Origin: Bradyrhizobium sp. CCBAU 051011
Lineage (GTDB): Bacteria > Pseudomonadota > Alphaproteobacteria > Rhizobiales > Xanthobacteraceae
NCBI RefSeq assembly: GCF_009930815.1
Contig: NZ_CP022222.1
Span: 3,824,501 to 3,888,500, forward strand
DNA length: 64,000 bases
Direction of reading: 5' to 3'
Under the pieces are notes generated by a model. That model made no database searches. It was not told the DNA's origin and saw nothing but the letters and a program-made list of their open reading frames with translations. How positions within the stretch are numbered: position 1 is the stretch's first letter; each line of letters starts with the position of its first letter. This document shows positions 39,866-47,829 of this stretch, piece by piece. Made by a program: the position numbers and the translations under genes.

Positions 39866-40996
39866 ATGGCAACACCGCTATCGATTGCGATTGTTGGCGC
39901 CGGCATGGGCGGGCTTGCGACCGCCGCGGCGCTGCGGCGGGTCGGCATCGACGTCACCGTGTACGAGCAGGCCACGCAATTCGCGCGGATCGGGGCCGGC
40001 ATCCAGATCGGCTGCAACGCCATGAAGGTGCTGCGCGGGCTTGGACTTGAAGCACGGCTGCGCGAACAATCCTTCTATCCGCGTTCCTGGAACAATCGCG
40101 ACTGGCGCACCGGCGACGTCAAGTTCGACATGATCTTCGGCGAGAGCGCCGAACAGAAGTTTGGCGCGCCCTATCTCTTGGCGCATCGCGGCGATCTGCA
40201 TGCCGCGCTCGCAAGCGCCGTTCCCGATCGATGCGTCAAGCTCAATCACAAGCTGGTCGGCCTTGATGAGACCGGCGAGGGCGTCCGGCTCGCCTTTGCC
40301 AATGGCGCAACGGTGACGGCCGACGCCGTGATCGGCGCCGACGGCATTCATTCGCTGGTGAGGGACATTCTGTTCGGCGCGTCGCCGGTCAGCTTTACCG
40401 GGCGCATCGCCTACCGCACCACCTATCCCGCCGCGCTGCTCGGCGGTGCAAAAATCGACGACTGCACCAAATGGTGGGGCGAGGACCGCCATATCGTCAT
40501 CTACTACGTCAAGCCGGACCGCAGCGAGATCTACCTCGTCACCAGCCAGCCGGAGCCGGATTTCCGGATCGAGTCATGGTCGGCGAAGGGCGATGTCGTC
40601 GAGTTACGAAAGACCTTCGTTGGCTTCCATAGCCAGGTCGAACAGGTGCTTGCCGCATGTCCTGACGTGCACAAATGGGCGATCGTCGATCGCCATTCGC
40701 TGGAACGATGGGCAGATCGCAACGTCACGCTGCTCGGCGATGCCTGCCATCCGATGACGCCCTACATGGCGCAGGGGGCGGCGATGGCGATCGAGGATGC
40801 GGCCGTATTGTCGCGCTGCCTTGACGGAGTGGAGCGGGAAGGCGTCGCGAAGGCGTTTCGCCGCTTCGAGGCGACGCGCAAGGCCCGGACGGAACGTATT
40901 CAAGCGACCTCGCGTGCCAACACCTGGCTCAGCGGAAAGACCGATACCGACTGGGTCTATGGTTACGACGCCTGGACGGTGCCGCTGGCGGCGTAA
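39866..40996 (+). CDS. FAD-dependent monooxygenase (salicylate/6-hydroxynicotinate type)
   Basis: The 376-residue product has FAD motif VGAGMGGLATAAALRRVG at the N terminus, the DG motif VIGADGIHSLVR, and the GD motif TLLGDACHPMTPYMAQGA. It hydroxylates an aromatic ring using NAD(P)H and oxygen; the substrate is not readable. GGGGCAGGGG precedes ATG 39866. An upstream GTG in frame is less likely. It is 56 bases after the MoeA-PBP gene; a functional link to molybdenum is unclear. Confidence 0.87.
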   Translation: MATPLSIAIVGAGMGGLATAAALRRVGIDVTVYEQATQFARIGAGIQIGCNAMKVLRGLGLEARLREQSFYPRSWNNRDWRTGDVKFDMIFGESAEQKFGAPYLLAHRGDLHAALASAVPDRCVKLNHKLVGLDETGEGVRLAFANGATVTADAVIGADGIHSLVRDILFGASPVSFTGRIAYRTTYPAALLGGAKIDDCTKWWGEDRHIVIYYVKPDRSEIYLVTSQPEPDFRIESWSAKGDVVELRKTFVGFHSQVEQVLAACPDVHKWAIVDRHSLERWADRNVTLLGDACHPMTPYMAQGAAMAIEDAAVLSRCLDGVEREGVAKAFRRFEATRKARTERIQATSRANTWLSGKTDTDWVYGYDAWTVPLAA

Positions 40997-41003
40997 GTTC
41001 TCG

Positions 41004-41684
41004 TTAGGCTTGAATGCGCAACAACTCGCTGATGATCCGGGGCTTCATCCAGCCGACATTGTCGACAATCTCCCGGCGCAAGGCGTCCTGTTCGGCTTCG
41101 TATCGCTCGCGCGTGATGCCGCGGCCGCCGGTCGCGGTAATTCCGAATGCTTCCAGCGCGGCATCATGGCGCCGCTTCCATTCGATCACGCGCCTGGTCA
41201 TGACTTCCGTAACCGCCGGCACCGTGCCGGGATGGCCTGCCAATTCGCAGGCCTCCTTGGTGCGGACATCCGCGGCCAGCATGAGCACGTTCCAGTCGTC
41301 GTACCCGATGAGGTTCATCTGGGCATACAGAAACGCACCATGTTCGCCGTCCCAGATAGTGTGGTCGATGACCAGAAAAGGCACGGCGCGGCAGTAGCCG
41401 TAGCGCGTGGTCATGTCGCGGTTGAAAGCCTCGGTGCGCTGATCCAGCCGCTGCTTGGCCGCGGCGAAGAGAGCGATGTAGTCATCTGCCGTCGGCAGAA
41501 TGTTGCGCGCATCATCCGGTGCAAAGCCAACTTCCCGCAGAAATTTGCCGATCTTTGGATCGTCCCAGAGTTCTTTGGGGAAAACGCGGGTCACACCGTC
41601 CGCGTCCGGCGCCGGACGCATCGTCTCCTTGAATTCGGCAAAGCTTTGCTGGTTCGTGCCGAAAGTCGTCCTGCGTCCGAACAT
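41004..41684 (-). CDS. Hypothetical protein (226 residues)
   Basis: The product is soluble with no signal peptide. Recognisable blocks are SFAEFKETMRPAPDADGV, RVFPKELWDDPKIGKFLREV, VIDHTIWDGEHGAFLYAQM and RRVIEWKRRHDAALEAFGI. I chose ATG 41684 with GAGG upstream, because the GTG two codons before has no better site. The codon pattern looks real and the frame is long without interruption. No family is recognised; it converges with the FAD monooxygenase gene (7-base gap). Confidence 0.66.
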   Translation of the reverse strand: MFGRRTTFGTNQQSFAEFKETMRPAPDADGVTRVFPKELWDDPKIGKFLREVGFAPDDARNILPTADDYIALFAAAKQRLDQRTEAFNRDMTTRYGYCRAVPFLVIDHTIWDGEHGAFLYAQMNLIGYDDWNVLMLAADVRTKEACELAGHPGTVPAVTEVMTRRVIEWKRRHDAALEAFGITATGGRGITRERYEAEQDALRREIVDNVGWMKPRIISELLRIQA

Positions 41685-41796
41685 TGCCACGCCTCGCGTT
41701 AAATCCGCCGCGGCTATTGTATCGGCGAGTACATTAAATCGTATTTAATCCGAATCTGAAATCACGACCGGTTTCGTCAATACATAGAGCCCGGTG

Positions 41797-42024
41797 TTAC
41801 TTGCGAGGCAGGTAAAGGAAGTGGTTACGCTGTTCGGCCTCGGCCAGCGTGCGCTGTGCTGCGGGCGTCAGGATTTTCACAGTCGCCGGCACCTCGACGA
41901 TCTTGTCGCTACCCGTCCACATTCTGGCAAGCTCGCGCATCCGAGAAACGAGCAGCGCGATATCCAGGACGAAATCGATCACCCTGACGAAAAAGGCCAA
42001 AAGACCCCATACGATCTGGCTCAT
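41797..42024 (-). CDS. Small single-helix membrane protein
   Basis: The 75-residue product has one N-terminal hydrophobic helix (MSQIVWGLLAFFVRVIDFVLDIALLV) and a charged C-terminal part (VPATVKILTPAAQRTLAEAEQR). The start ATG at 42024 has no strong ribosome site, so the evidence is composition and frame. Function unknown. Confidence 0.5.
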   Translation of the reverse strand: MSQIVWGLLAFFVRVIDFVLDIALLVSRMRELARMWTGSDKIVEVPATVKILTPAAQRTLAEAEQRNHFLYLPRK

Positions 42025-42225
42025 CGGCAAGTCTCGAGCCTGCGGGACATGGACGGTAGTCGTAAACGTCCGTGATCGAGTTCAGTCCGGCAGGACGCCG
42101 CTCCCGCCAGCGTGACGCGCTGCAAGTCGTACCGCGTGAACCTGGCAGGTGCGCGCCGCGACCAAGCGGGTGGAAGGGAGCGCGACACGCATCAGTCGAA
42201 GCGCTCGATCGCGCGGAATGATCCC

Positions 42226-42501
42226 ATGACGCTGTCCGGACACCTGAACTTCCGCAAGATCGCGGCCCTCGTCGCCGCCGCCGGCACTCTGTTCTGGATC
42301 TATACCTTCCATGCGATCTACCCGACGCCTGGCAGCGACGGCGGTTTTCATCTGATAGCTATTCTTCTGCTTAGTGCGATCTTCGGAATATTCTTTCTGC
42401 CGGCGTGGTTCCTCGTCGCCATCGGTCGGTTGCCGAAATTAGCCACCGCCTGGGGCCTGTGCGGCCTGATCGCATTCGCGGTGATCTGGACGGACTTCTG
42501 A
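42226..42501 (+). CDS. Small integral membrane protein (91 residues)
   Basis: Three hydrophobic segments are visible (IAALVAAAGTLFWIYTF, LIAILLLSAIFGIFFLPAWFLVAIG, LCGLIAFAVIW), with GGAA just before ATG 42226. The longer frame from 42112 starts with unconvincing charged sequence. No family is recognised; it converges with mobA. Confidence 0.6.
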   Translation: MTLSGHLNFRKIAALVAAAGTLFWIYTFHAIYPTPGSDGGFHLIAILLLSAIFGIFFLPAWFLVAIGRLPKLATAWGLCGLIAFAVIWTDF

Positions 42502-42527
42502 CGGAATTTCCGAAATCCTCGTTCTTC

Positions 42528-43157
42528 TCAGGCTTCCGGAGCCTCGTCCGCCGCGGCCAGCCGTTCGGCTTCGGCGATGTCATCCACCGTGTTCGCATTG
42601 AAGAAGGGATCGAGCGGCTCGGTCCGCCAGGCCACAGTGGCAAGCTTATAGCGCGCGGTCCAGCGGTCGATTTTCCTGATGTCCTCGACGACAAGCGCAT
42701 GGCGCAACTCGTCGCGCAAGGCGACGCTCCATAACCCGATGACCGGATGCGATTGGCCGCTGGAAGCGGCGACCGCGAGCTCTGCATTTTCATCAATCAG
42801 CGCCTGATGCAGGCGCGAGGCCAGATCGCGCGGCAGGAACGGACAGTCCGCGGCTGCGCTCAGCACCAGAGCCACCTCGGGCCGGTTCGCCGCCATCCAG
42901 TCAAGCGCGGCCAGGATGCCGGCGAGGGGGCCAGGGAAATCGGCGACGCCGTCGGCGATCACCGGTAGCCCGAACGCAGCGAAGCGGGCGGGATCGCCGT
43001 TGGCATTGAGGATCAATCCGTCGCATTGCGGCGCAAGCCGCGCGATCACGCGATCGAGGATGGTGCGACCGGCGATCGTGCGCATCGCCTTGTCGCCGCC
43101 GCCCATCCGCCGCGCCAGCCCGCCGGCAAGCAGAACGCCAGGAATCTTACTCGTCAC
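42528..43157 (-). CDS. mobA: Molybdenum cofactor guanylyltransferase MobA
   Basis: The 209-residue product links GMP to molybdopterin, making the bis-MGD used by formate dehydrogenase. The nucleotide motif is [20 protein letters not shown], followed by [20 protein letters not shown] and [17 protein letters not shown] start it at GTG 43157, which overlaps the end of fdhD by 11 bases on the same strand; the 40 extra codons upstream read fdhD sequence in another frame. The pairing fdhD-mobA fits its role for the formate dehydrogenase encoded at 52-57 kb. Confidence 0.91.
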   Translation of the reverse strand: MTSKIPGVLLAGGLARRMGGGDKAMRTIAGRTILDRVIARLAPQCDGLILNANGDPARFAAFGLPVIADGVADFPGPLAGILAALDWMAANRPEVALVLSAAADCPFLPRDLASRLHQALIDENAELAVAASSGQSHPVIGLWSVALRDELRHALVVEDIRKIDRWTARYKLATVAWRTEPLDPFFNANTVDDIAEAERLAAADEAPEA

Positions 43158-44037
43158 GTTCTTCGCCCTTGCGCTTGTGCCGCGCGGATTCCTCCTCGAC
43201 ATAGTCGAGGTTCTGATCGAACACGATCCGCTCCTGTCCCGACAATACGATGAAGCGTTTGCCCCTCGTGCGGCCAACCAATGTCAGTCCGACCTGCCGC
43301 GCCAGTTCGACACCCCACGCCGTAAAGCCCGAGCGCGAGACCAGAATGGGAATGCCCATCCGCACCGTCTTGATCACCATCTCGGAGGTCAGGCGGCCGG
43401 TGGTGTAGAGGATCTTGTCGGCGGGATCGACGCCGTGGCGATAGATCCAGCCCGCGATCTTGTCGACGGCGTTGTGGCGGCCGACGTCTTCGGTGTAGCA
43501 GACGGGCGTGCCTTCCTTGCACAGCACGCAGCCATGGATCGCGCCGGCTTCCAGATAGAGCGAGGGCATAGTATTTATCGTACGCGTCATCTCGTAGAGC
43601 CAGGAAGTACGCAACTCGGCCTTCGGCAGCGCCACGCTTTCGACGGCTTCGAGCAGATCGCCGAATGCGGTGCCCTGTGCGCAGCCTGAAGTCTGCGTAC
43701 GCTTCTTCAGCTTGGCCTCAAAATTGGTGTGATGCTCGGTGCGAACCACCACCACCTGCAGGTCGTCGTGATATTCGACCTCGGTGACGACATCGTCGTA
43801 CTTCAGCATGTTCTGGTTCAGGAGGTAGCCGAGCGCCAGATACTCCGGATAGTCGCCGATCGTCATCATGGTGACGATCTCCTGCGCGTTCAGGTACAGC
43901 GTCAGCGGCCGCTCCACCGGCACCCGGATTTCGACCGCAGCACCCGTCTGGTCGGTTCCGGCAACGCGCTCCGTCAGCCGCGGATCCTCAGGATTCGGCA
44001 CGATCAGGGGGGCGGGCGCTTTTTCCATCTTCATCAT
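43147..44037 (-). CDS. fdhD: Formate dehydrogenase accessory sulfurtransferase FdhD
   Basis: The 296-residue product has family blocks [57 protein letters not shown] and [20 protein letters not shown]. FdhD moves sulfur to the molybdenum cofactor of formate dehydrogenase. The usual SCGxCG cysteine pair is represented by TSGCAQGTA with one Cys, while a separate HGCVLCKEG carries a CxxC later. Start: ATG 44037 or one codon later. Its end overlaps mobA. Confidence 0.93.
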   Translation of the reverse strand: MMKMEKAPAPLIVPNPEDPRLTERVAGTDQTGAAVEIRVPVERPLTLYLNAQEIVTMMTIGDYPEYLALGYLLNQNMLKYDDVVTEVEYHDDLQVVVVRTEHHTNFEAKLKKRTQTSGCAQGTAFGDLLEAVESVALPKAELRTSWLYEMTRTINTMPSLYLEAGAIHGCVLCKEGTPVCYTEDVGRHNAVDKIAGWIYRHGVDPADKILYTTGRLTSEMVIKTVRMGIPILVSRSGFTAWGVELARQVGLTLVGRTRGKRFIVLSGQERIVFDQNLDYVEEESARHKRKGEERDE

Positions 44038-44108
44038 AGGATACAGCGTAGCATGACATTATCTGTAGGCTGATATAAGCACCGGAGCTAGCAAGTCACG
44101 GTTTACTC

Positions 44109-44198
44109 CGTCATGGCCGGGCTTGTCCCGGCCATCCACGTCTTTCTTTCGGCGATAGAACCAAGACGTGGATGCCCGGGATCAGCCCGGGCATGACG
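44109..44198. repeat. 36-bp inverted repeat element
   Basis: The arms 44109-44144 and 44163-44198 are reverse complements except for about four positions; both contain CGTCATG at the outer end and ACGTGGAT/ATCCACGT inside. It lies between divergent fdhD and mobB. It matches the form of the palindromic intergenic repeats that are frequent in Bradyrhizobium; any promoter role is unknown. Confidence 0.65.
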
Positions 44199-44228
44199 AT
44201 CCATGAAGAACTGCCGGCGGAGAACGTA

Positions 44229-44756
44229 ATGAAAGTAATAGGCCTCGCGGGATGGAGCGGCGCCGGCAAGACCACCTTGCTGACGCGGGCGATCCCGCAA
44301 TTCGCAAAACAGGGGCTACGGGTCTCCGTCATCAAGCACGCCCATCATGCCTTCGATGTCGACGTGCCCGGCAAGGATTCCTGGCGGCACCGCGAGGCCG
44401 GCGCGGCCGAAGTTCTGGTGTCGTCCGGCCGGCGCTGGGCGCTGATGCATGAGCTGCGCGGCGCGCATGAACCGCGACTGCCGGAACTGCTGGCGAAGAT
44501 GTCGCCGGTGGATCTCGTCGTCGTCGAGGGCTTCAAGCGCGAGCCGCATCGCAAGATCGAGGTCTATCGCGCCGCGAATGAAAAGCCGCTGCTGTTCCCC
44601 GACGATCCCGGCATTGTCGGCATCGCGACCGATACGGCGGTTGAAACCAAGCTGCCGACTGCCCATCTCGACGATATCGAGGCCGTGGCCGCGATGATGT
44701 TGCGGTCGGCGATCTCGCTCGAAGACGTGCTGGCCAAATGCGAAGCTGAGGGCTGA
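44229..44756 (+). CDS. mobB: Molybdopterin-guanine dinucleotide biosynthesis protein MobB
   Basis: The 175-residue P-loop protein has the Walker A stretch GWSGAGKTTLLTRAIPQF, followed by VIKHAHHAFDVDVPGKDSWR and the family motif VVVEGFKREPHRKIEVYR. It assists MobA. I start at ATG 44229 after GCGGAGAACGTA. moeA begins 8 bases after its stop, so mobB-moeA-tusA form one transcript. Confidence 0.93.
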   Translation: MKVIGLAGWSGAGKTTLLTRAIPQFAKQGLRVSVIKHAHHAFDVDVPGKDSWRHREAGAAEVLVSSGRRWALMHELRGAHEPRLPELLAKMSPVDLVVVEGFKREPHRKIEVYRAANEKPLLFPDDPGIVGIATDTAVETKLPTAHLDDIEAVAAMMLRSAISLEDVLAKCEAEG

Positions 44757-44764
44757 TCAGGCAC

Positions 44765-46021
44765 ATGGCGCAATTGTCCGACGATTGCTTTGCCTTCGGC
44801 GGTCCGATGATGTCGGTCGATGAGGCCGTGGGCCTCATCGCCACGCGCGTGACGCCGGTCGTGGATATCGAGACGGTAGCGCTCGCCGGCGCCGATGGCC
44901 GCATTCTTGCGCATGAAATGTTGGCGCCACTGCCGCTGCCGCCCTTCACCAATTCCGCCGTCGATGGCTATGCGGTTTCAAGTCGCGACCTGCCGCAGAA
45001 CGACGAACAGGCATTTGCTATTGTCGGCCGCGTCCAGGCGGGCAGTTCCGCATCCGCACCGCTCAAGCCGGGGCACGCGATGCGCATTTTCACCGGCGCG
45101 CCGATGCCCGAAGGCGCCGACACCGTGTTTATGCAGGAGGACGTCCGCGTCGACGGCGACAAGGTCGTGCTTCCCGCCGGCCTCAAGCCCGGCGCCAATG
45201 TACGCCCCGCGGGCGAGGATATCCCTTCAGGCTTTGCGGCCTTGCAGCCCGGCCAGCGGCTGCGGCCGCAGGATGTCGCGCTTGCCGCGGCGTTCGGCCT
45301 GACCGAGCTCGATGTCGTCAGGCGCCTGCGCGTCGCCGTGTTCTCCACGGGCAACGAGATCGCTTCGCCCGGCGAAGCGCGCGCCGCGGCGCAACTATTC
45401 GACTCCAACCGCTTCATGCTGATGGCGATGTTGTCGCGACTCGGCTGCGACGTCAGCGATCTCGGCATCATCAGGGACGATCGCGCTTCGCTGGCCCGCG
45501 CGCTGCAGGAGGTCGCCGGCAGCCATGATTTGATCCTTACAACCGGCGGCGTCTCGACCGGCGAGGAGGATCATGTCAAGGCAAGCGTCGAAAGCGTCGG
45601 CCGGCTGGTGCTGTGGCGGATGGCGATCAAGCCGGGACGGCCCGTCGCGATGGGCATCATCAACGGCACCCCCTTCATCGGATTGCCGGGCAATCCGGTG
45701 GCGAGTTTTGTCACTTTCGTTCACGTGGTGCGGCCGACCATCCTGGCGCTTTCGGGCGGGCGGCCGGAGCCGATTTTGCCGATGCCGGTTCGCGCCGCCT
45801 TCAGTTACAAGAAGAAGATCTCACGCCGTGAATATGTTCGCGTCAGCTTGCGCAAGGCGACCGACGGCGGGCTGGAGGCGGTGAAGTTTCCGCGCGAAGG
45901 CGCCGGGCTTTTGTCGTCGCTGGCGGACACCGACGGCCTAGTCGAACTCGGCGAAGACGTCACGCAGGTTACGCCCGGCCAGACGGTCGGGTTCCTGTCC
46001 TATGCAAGCCTGATCAACTGA
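44765..46021 (+). CDS. moeA: Molybdopterin molybdotransferase MoeA
   Basis: The 418-residue product has canonical motifs, unlike the paralogue at 36734: FTNSAVDGYAVSSRDL, FTGAPMPEGADTVFMQED, TTGGVSTGEEDHVK and PGNPVASFVTFVHVVRP. It inserts molybdate into adenylated molybdopterin. It follows mobB closely and precedes a TusA-like sulfur carrier, so it is the general-purpose MoeA for the formate dehydrogenase cofactor. Confidence 0.94.
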   Translation: MAQLSDDCFAFGGPMMSVDEAVGLIATRVTPVVDIETVALAGADGRILAHEMLAPLPLPPFTNSAVDGYAVSSRDLPQNDEQAFAIVGRVQAGSSASAPLKPGHAMRIFTGAPMPEGADTVFMQEDVRVDGDKVVLPAGLKPGANVRPAGEDIPSGFAALQPGQRLRPQDVALAAAFGLTELDVVRRLRVAVFSTGNEIASPGEARAAAQLFDSNRFMLMAMLSRLGCDVSDLGIIRDDRASLARALQEVAGSHDLILTTGGVSTGEEDHVKASVESVGRLVLWRMAIKPGRPVAMGIINGTPFIGLPGNPVASFVTFVHVVRPTILALSGGRPEPILPMPVRAAFSYKKKISRREYVRVSLRKATDGGLEAVKFPREGAGLLSSLADTDGLVELGEDVTQVTPGQTVGFLSYASLIN

Positions 46022-46061
46022 GTCCGTTGACGATGCAGGCCCCCTTCGCCATGGTCGGCGC

Positions 46062-46313
46062 ATGACGACGACAAAACTCGATCTCGCCGGACTGAAATGC
46101 CCGCTGCCGGCCCTAAAGACGCGCAAGGCACTGAAGACGCTGCCGCCGGGCGACCGGTTGGAAGTGCTCTGCACCGATCCGCTGTCGGTGATCGATATCC
46201 CGAATCTCATTCGCGAGACCGGCGACAAGGTCGAAATCACCGAGCGCAGCCAGGACCGCATTGTTTTCTTGATAGAAAAAGCAAATGGGTCAATAGAAAA
46301 GGCGAATGCCTGA
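46062..46313 (+). CDS. TusA-like sulfur carrier
   Basis: The 83-residue product has the TusA motif LDLAGLKCPLPALKTRKAL with the CPxP cysteine, then PPGDRLEVLCTDPLSVIDIP. These proteins pass persulfide sulfur. In E. coli TusA helps supply FdhD, so its place in a formate/Moco cluster suggests it feeds sulfur to FdhD or Moco synthesis. A second Cys (VLCTDP) is also typical. The last ten residues are repetitive (KANGSIEKANA). Confidence 0.87.
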   Translation: MTTTKLDLAGLKCPLPALKTRKALKTLPPGDRLEVLCTDPLSVIDIPNLIRETGDKVEITERSQDRIVFLIEKANGSIEKANA

Positions 46314-46398
46314 GCAGTGAGGGCCGCACGCGTCAATTAGACGAGTTCACTGCGGCGCGTGATTGCCGGGTGCGACAATCGGACCTACAACTCCCGGC

Positions 46399-47829
46399 AT
46401 GAACCTCCCGACATCGAAGGCGAGTGCGGCGATATCCCCTGCGGACGAACCGGCGGCCAAGCCAGGCAAATCGGCTGGCGGCCCCGAGTTCGGCGCGCTG
46501 GCGCAGGCCTCGATCCTGATCGTCGACGACGAGCCCGGAATGCGCAATTTTCTGGTGCGCACGCTGGGGCCGCGCTGCAAGCACGTGGAAGAGGCCGCCG
46601 ATACTGACGAAGCCTCGCGCAAGCTCGACAAAAATCGATTCGACGTCGTCATCCTCGACAACATCATGCCGGGCAAGAACGGTGTCGACTGGCTGGCGGA
46701 GCAGCGGGCCGTCGGCTTCTTTGCCGACGCCATCCTGATCACGGCCTACGCCGATCTCGACACCGCGATCCAGGCGCTGCGCGCCGGTGCGGTCGATTTC
46801 GTGTTGAAACCGTTTCGCTCGAACCAGATCCTGAACGCTGTGGCCCGCTGCCTCGACCGTGTCAGGCTGCAGCGCGAGAATTATGTTCTTCGCTATGCGC
46901 TGCGCGCATCCTCCGACCGCACCTTCCTGCGTGACAATCTGATCGGAGAATCGCCGGCGGCCCGAAGCGTGCGGGAAACCATCGCCCGTGTTGCCCGCCT
47001 GCCGACGTCGATCCTGCTCACCGGTGAATCCGGCACCGGCAAGGAAGTTGCCGCGCGCTCGATTCATTCGCTGTCCGACCGCGCCGACAAGCCGTTCGTG
47101 CCGGTGAACTGCGCGGCGATTCCGCCTGAAATGATCGAGGGCGAGCTGTTCGGCCACATCAAGGGCGCCTTCACCGGCGCGGACAGCGGCCGCGAGGGTC
47201 TGTTCCTCTATGCCCATGGCGGCACGCTGTTCCTCGATGAAATCGGCGAACTGCCGCTGCCGATGCAGAGCAAGTTGCTCCGCGTGCTGGAGGACCGCCG
47301 CGTCCGTCCCGTCGGCTCCGAGCGTGAAGTGCCGGTCGACCTTCGCCTCATCTTTGCGACCAATGCCGATCTGCAGAAGGAAGTGGAGAGGGGGCGCTTC
47401 CGTGCCGATCTGTATTACCGCCTCAACGTCATGCAGATTCATCTGCCGCTGTTGAAGGATCGCGGCGATGACGTGCAGGAACTCGCCACCATTTTCATGA
47501 ACAAGCTCTCGATACAGCTCGGCATGCCGCCGGTTGCGATCGACAGCTCAGTGCGCGCCGCACTGGCGAGTTACGATTGGCCGGGCAATGTGCGCGAGTT
47601 GCGCAATCTGATCGAGCGCGCCTTGATCCTCGGCGCGTTCCCGGACGATTTCGCCGGGCCGCCGCGCAATGACGGGCAGGCCGCCAGCGCTGACAGTCTC
47701 GCGGATCTGGAGCGTCGGCACATTCTTTCGGTGCTGAAGGAGACCGGCGGTAACCGCGAGGAGGCGGCGCGGCGGCTCGGCATCTCGCGCAAGACAATCG
47801 ATCGCAAACTTGCGTTATGGAATGGCTGA
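46399..47829 (+). CDS. Sigma-54-dependent response regulator (formate cluster)
   Basis: The 476-residue product starts at ATG 46399; the TTG at 46363 is weaker. The receiver domain has [12 protein letters not shown] and phospho-Asp D87 ([13 protein letters not shown]), with Lys in FVLKPF. The AAA+ domain has GESGTGKE near residue 209, [14 protein letters not shown] near 255 and [11 protein letters not shown]. The Fis-type DNA-binding end has [20 protein letters not shown]. It should activate sigma-54 promoters when phosphorylated. The kinase gene overlaps it by 8 bases, and the consensus sigma-54 site at 49937 lies right after that pair. Confidence 0.92.
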   Translation: MNLPTSKASAAISPADEPAAKPGKSAGGPEFGALAQASILIVDDEPGMRNFLVRTLGPRCKHVEEAADTDEASRKLDKNRFDVVILDNIMPGKNGVDWLAEQRAVGFFADAILITAYADLDTAIQALRAGAVDFVLKPFRSNQILNAVARCLDRVRLQRENYVLRYALRASSDRTFLRDNLIGESPAARSVRETIARVARLPTSILLTGESGTGKEVAARSIHSLSDRADKPFVPVNCAAIPPEMIEGELFGHIKGAFTGADSGREGLFLYAHGGTLFLDEIGELPLPMQSKLLRVLEDRRVRPVGSEREVPVDLRLIFATNADLQKEVERGRFRADLYYRLNVMQIHLPLLKDRGDDVQELATIFMNKLSIQLGMPPVAIDSSVRAALASYDWPGNVRELRNLIERALILGAFPDDFAGPPRNDGQAASADSLADLERRHILSVLKETGGNREEAARRLGISRKTIDRKLALWNG

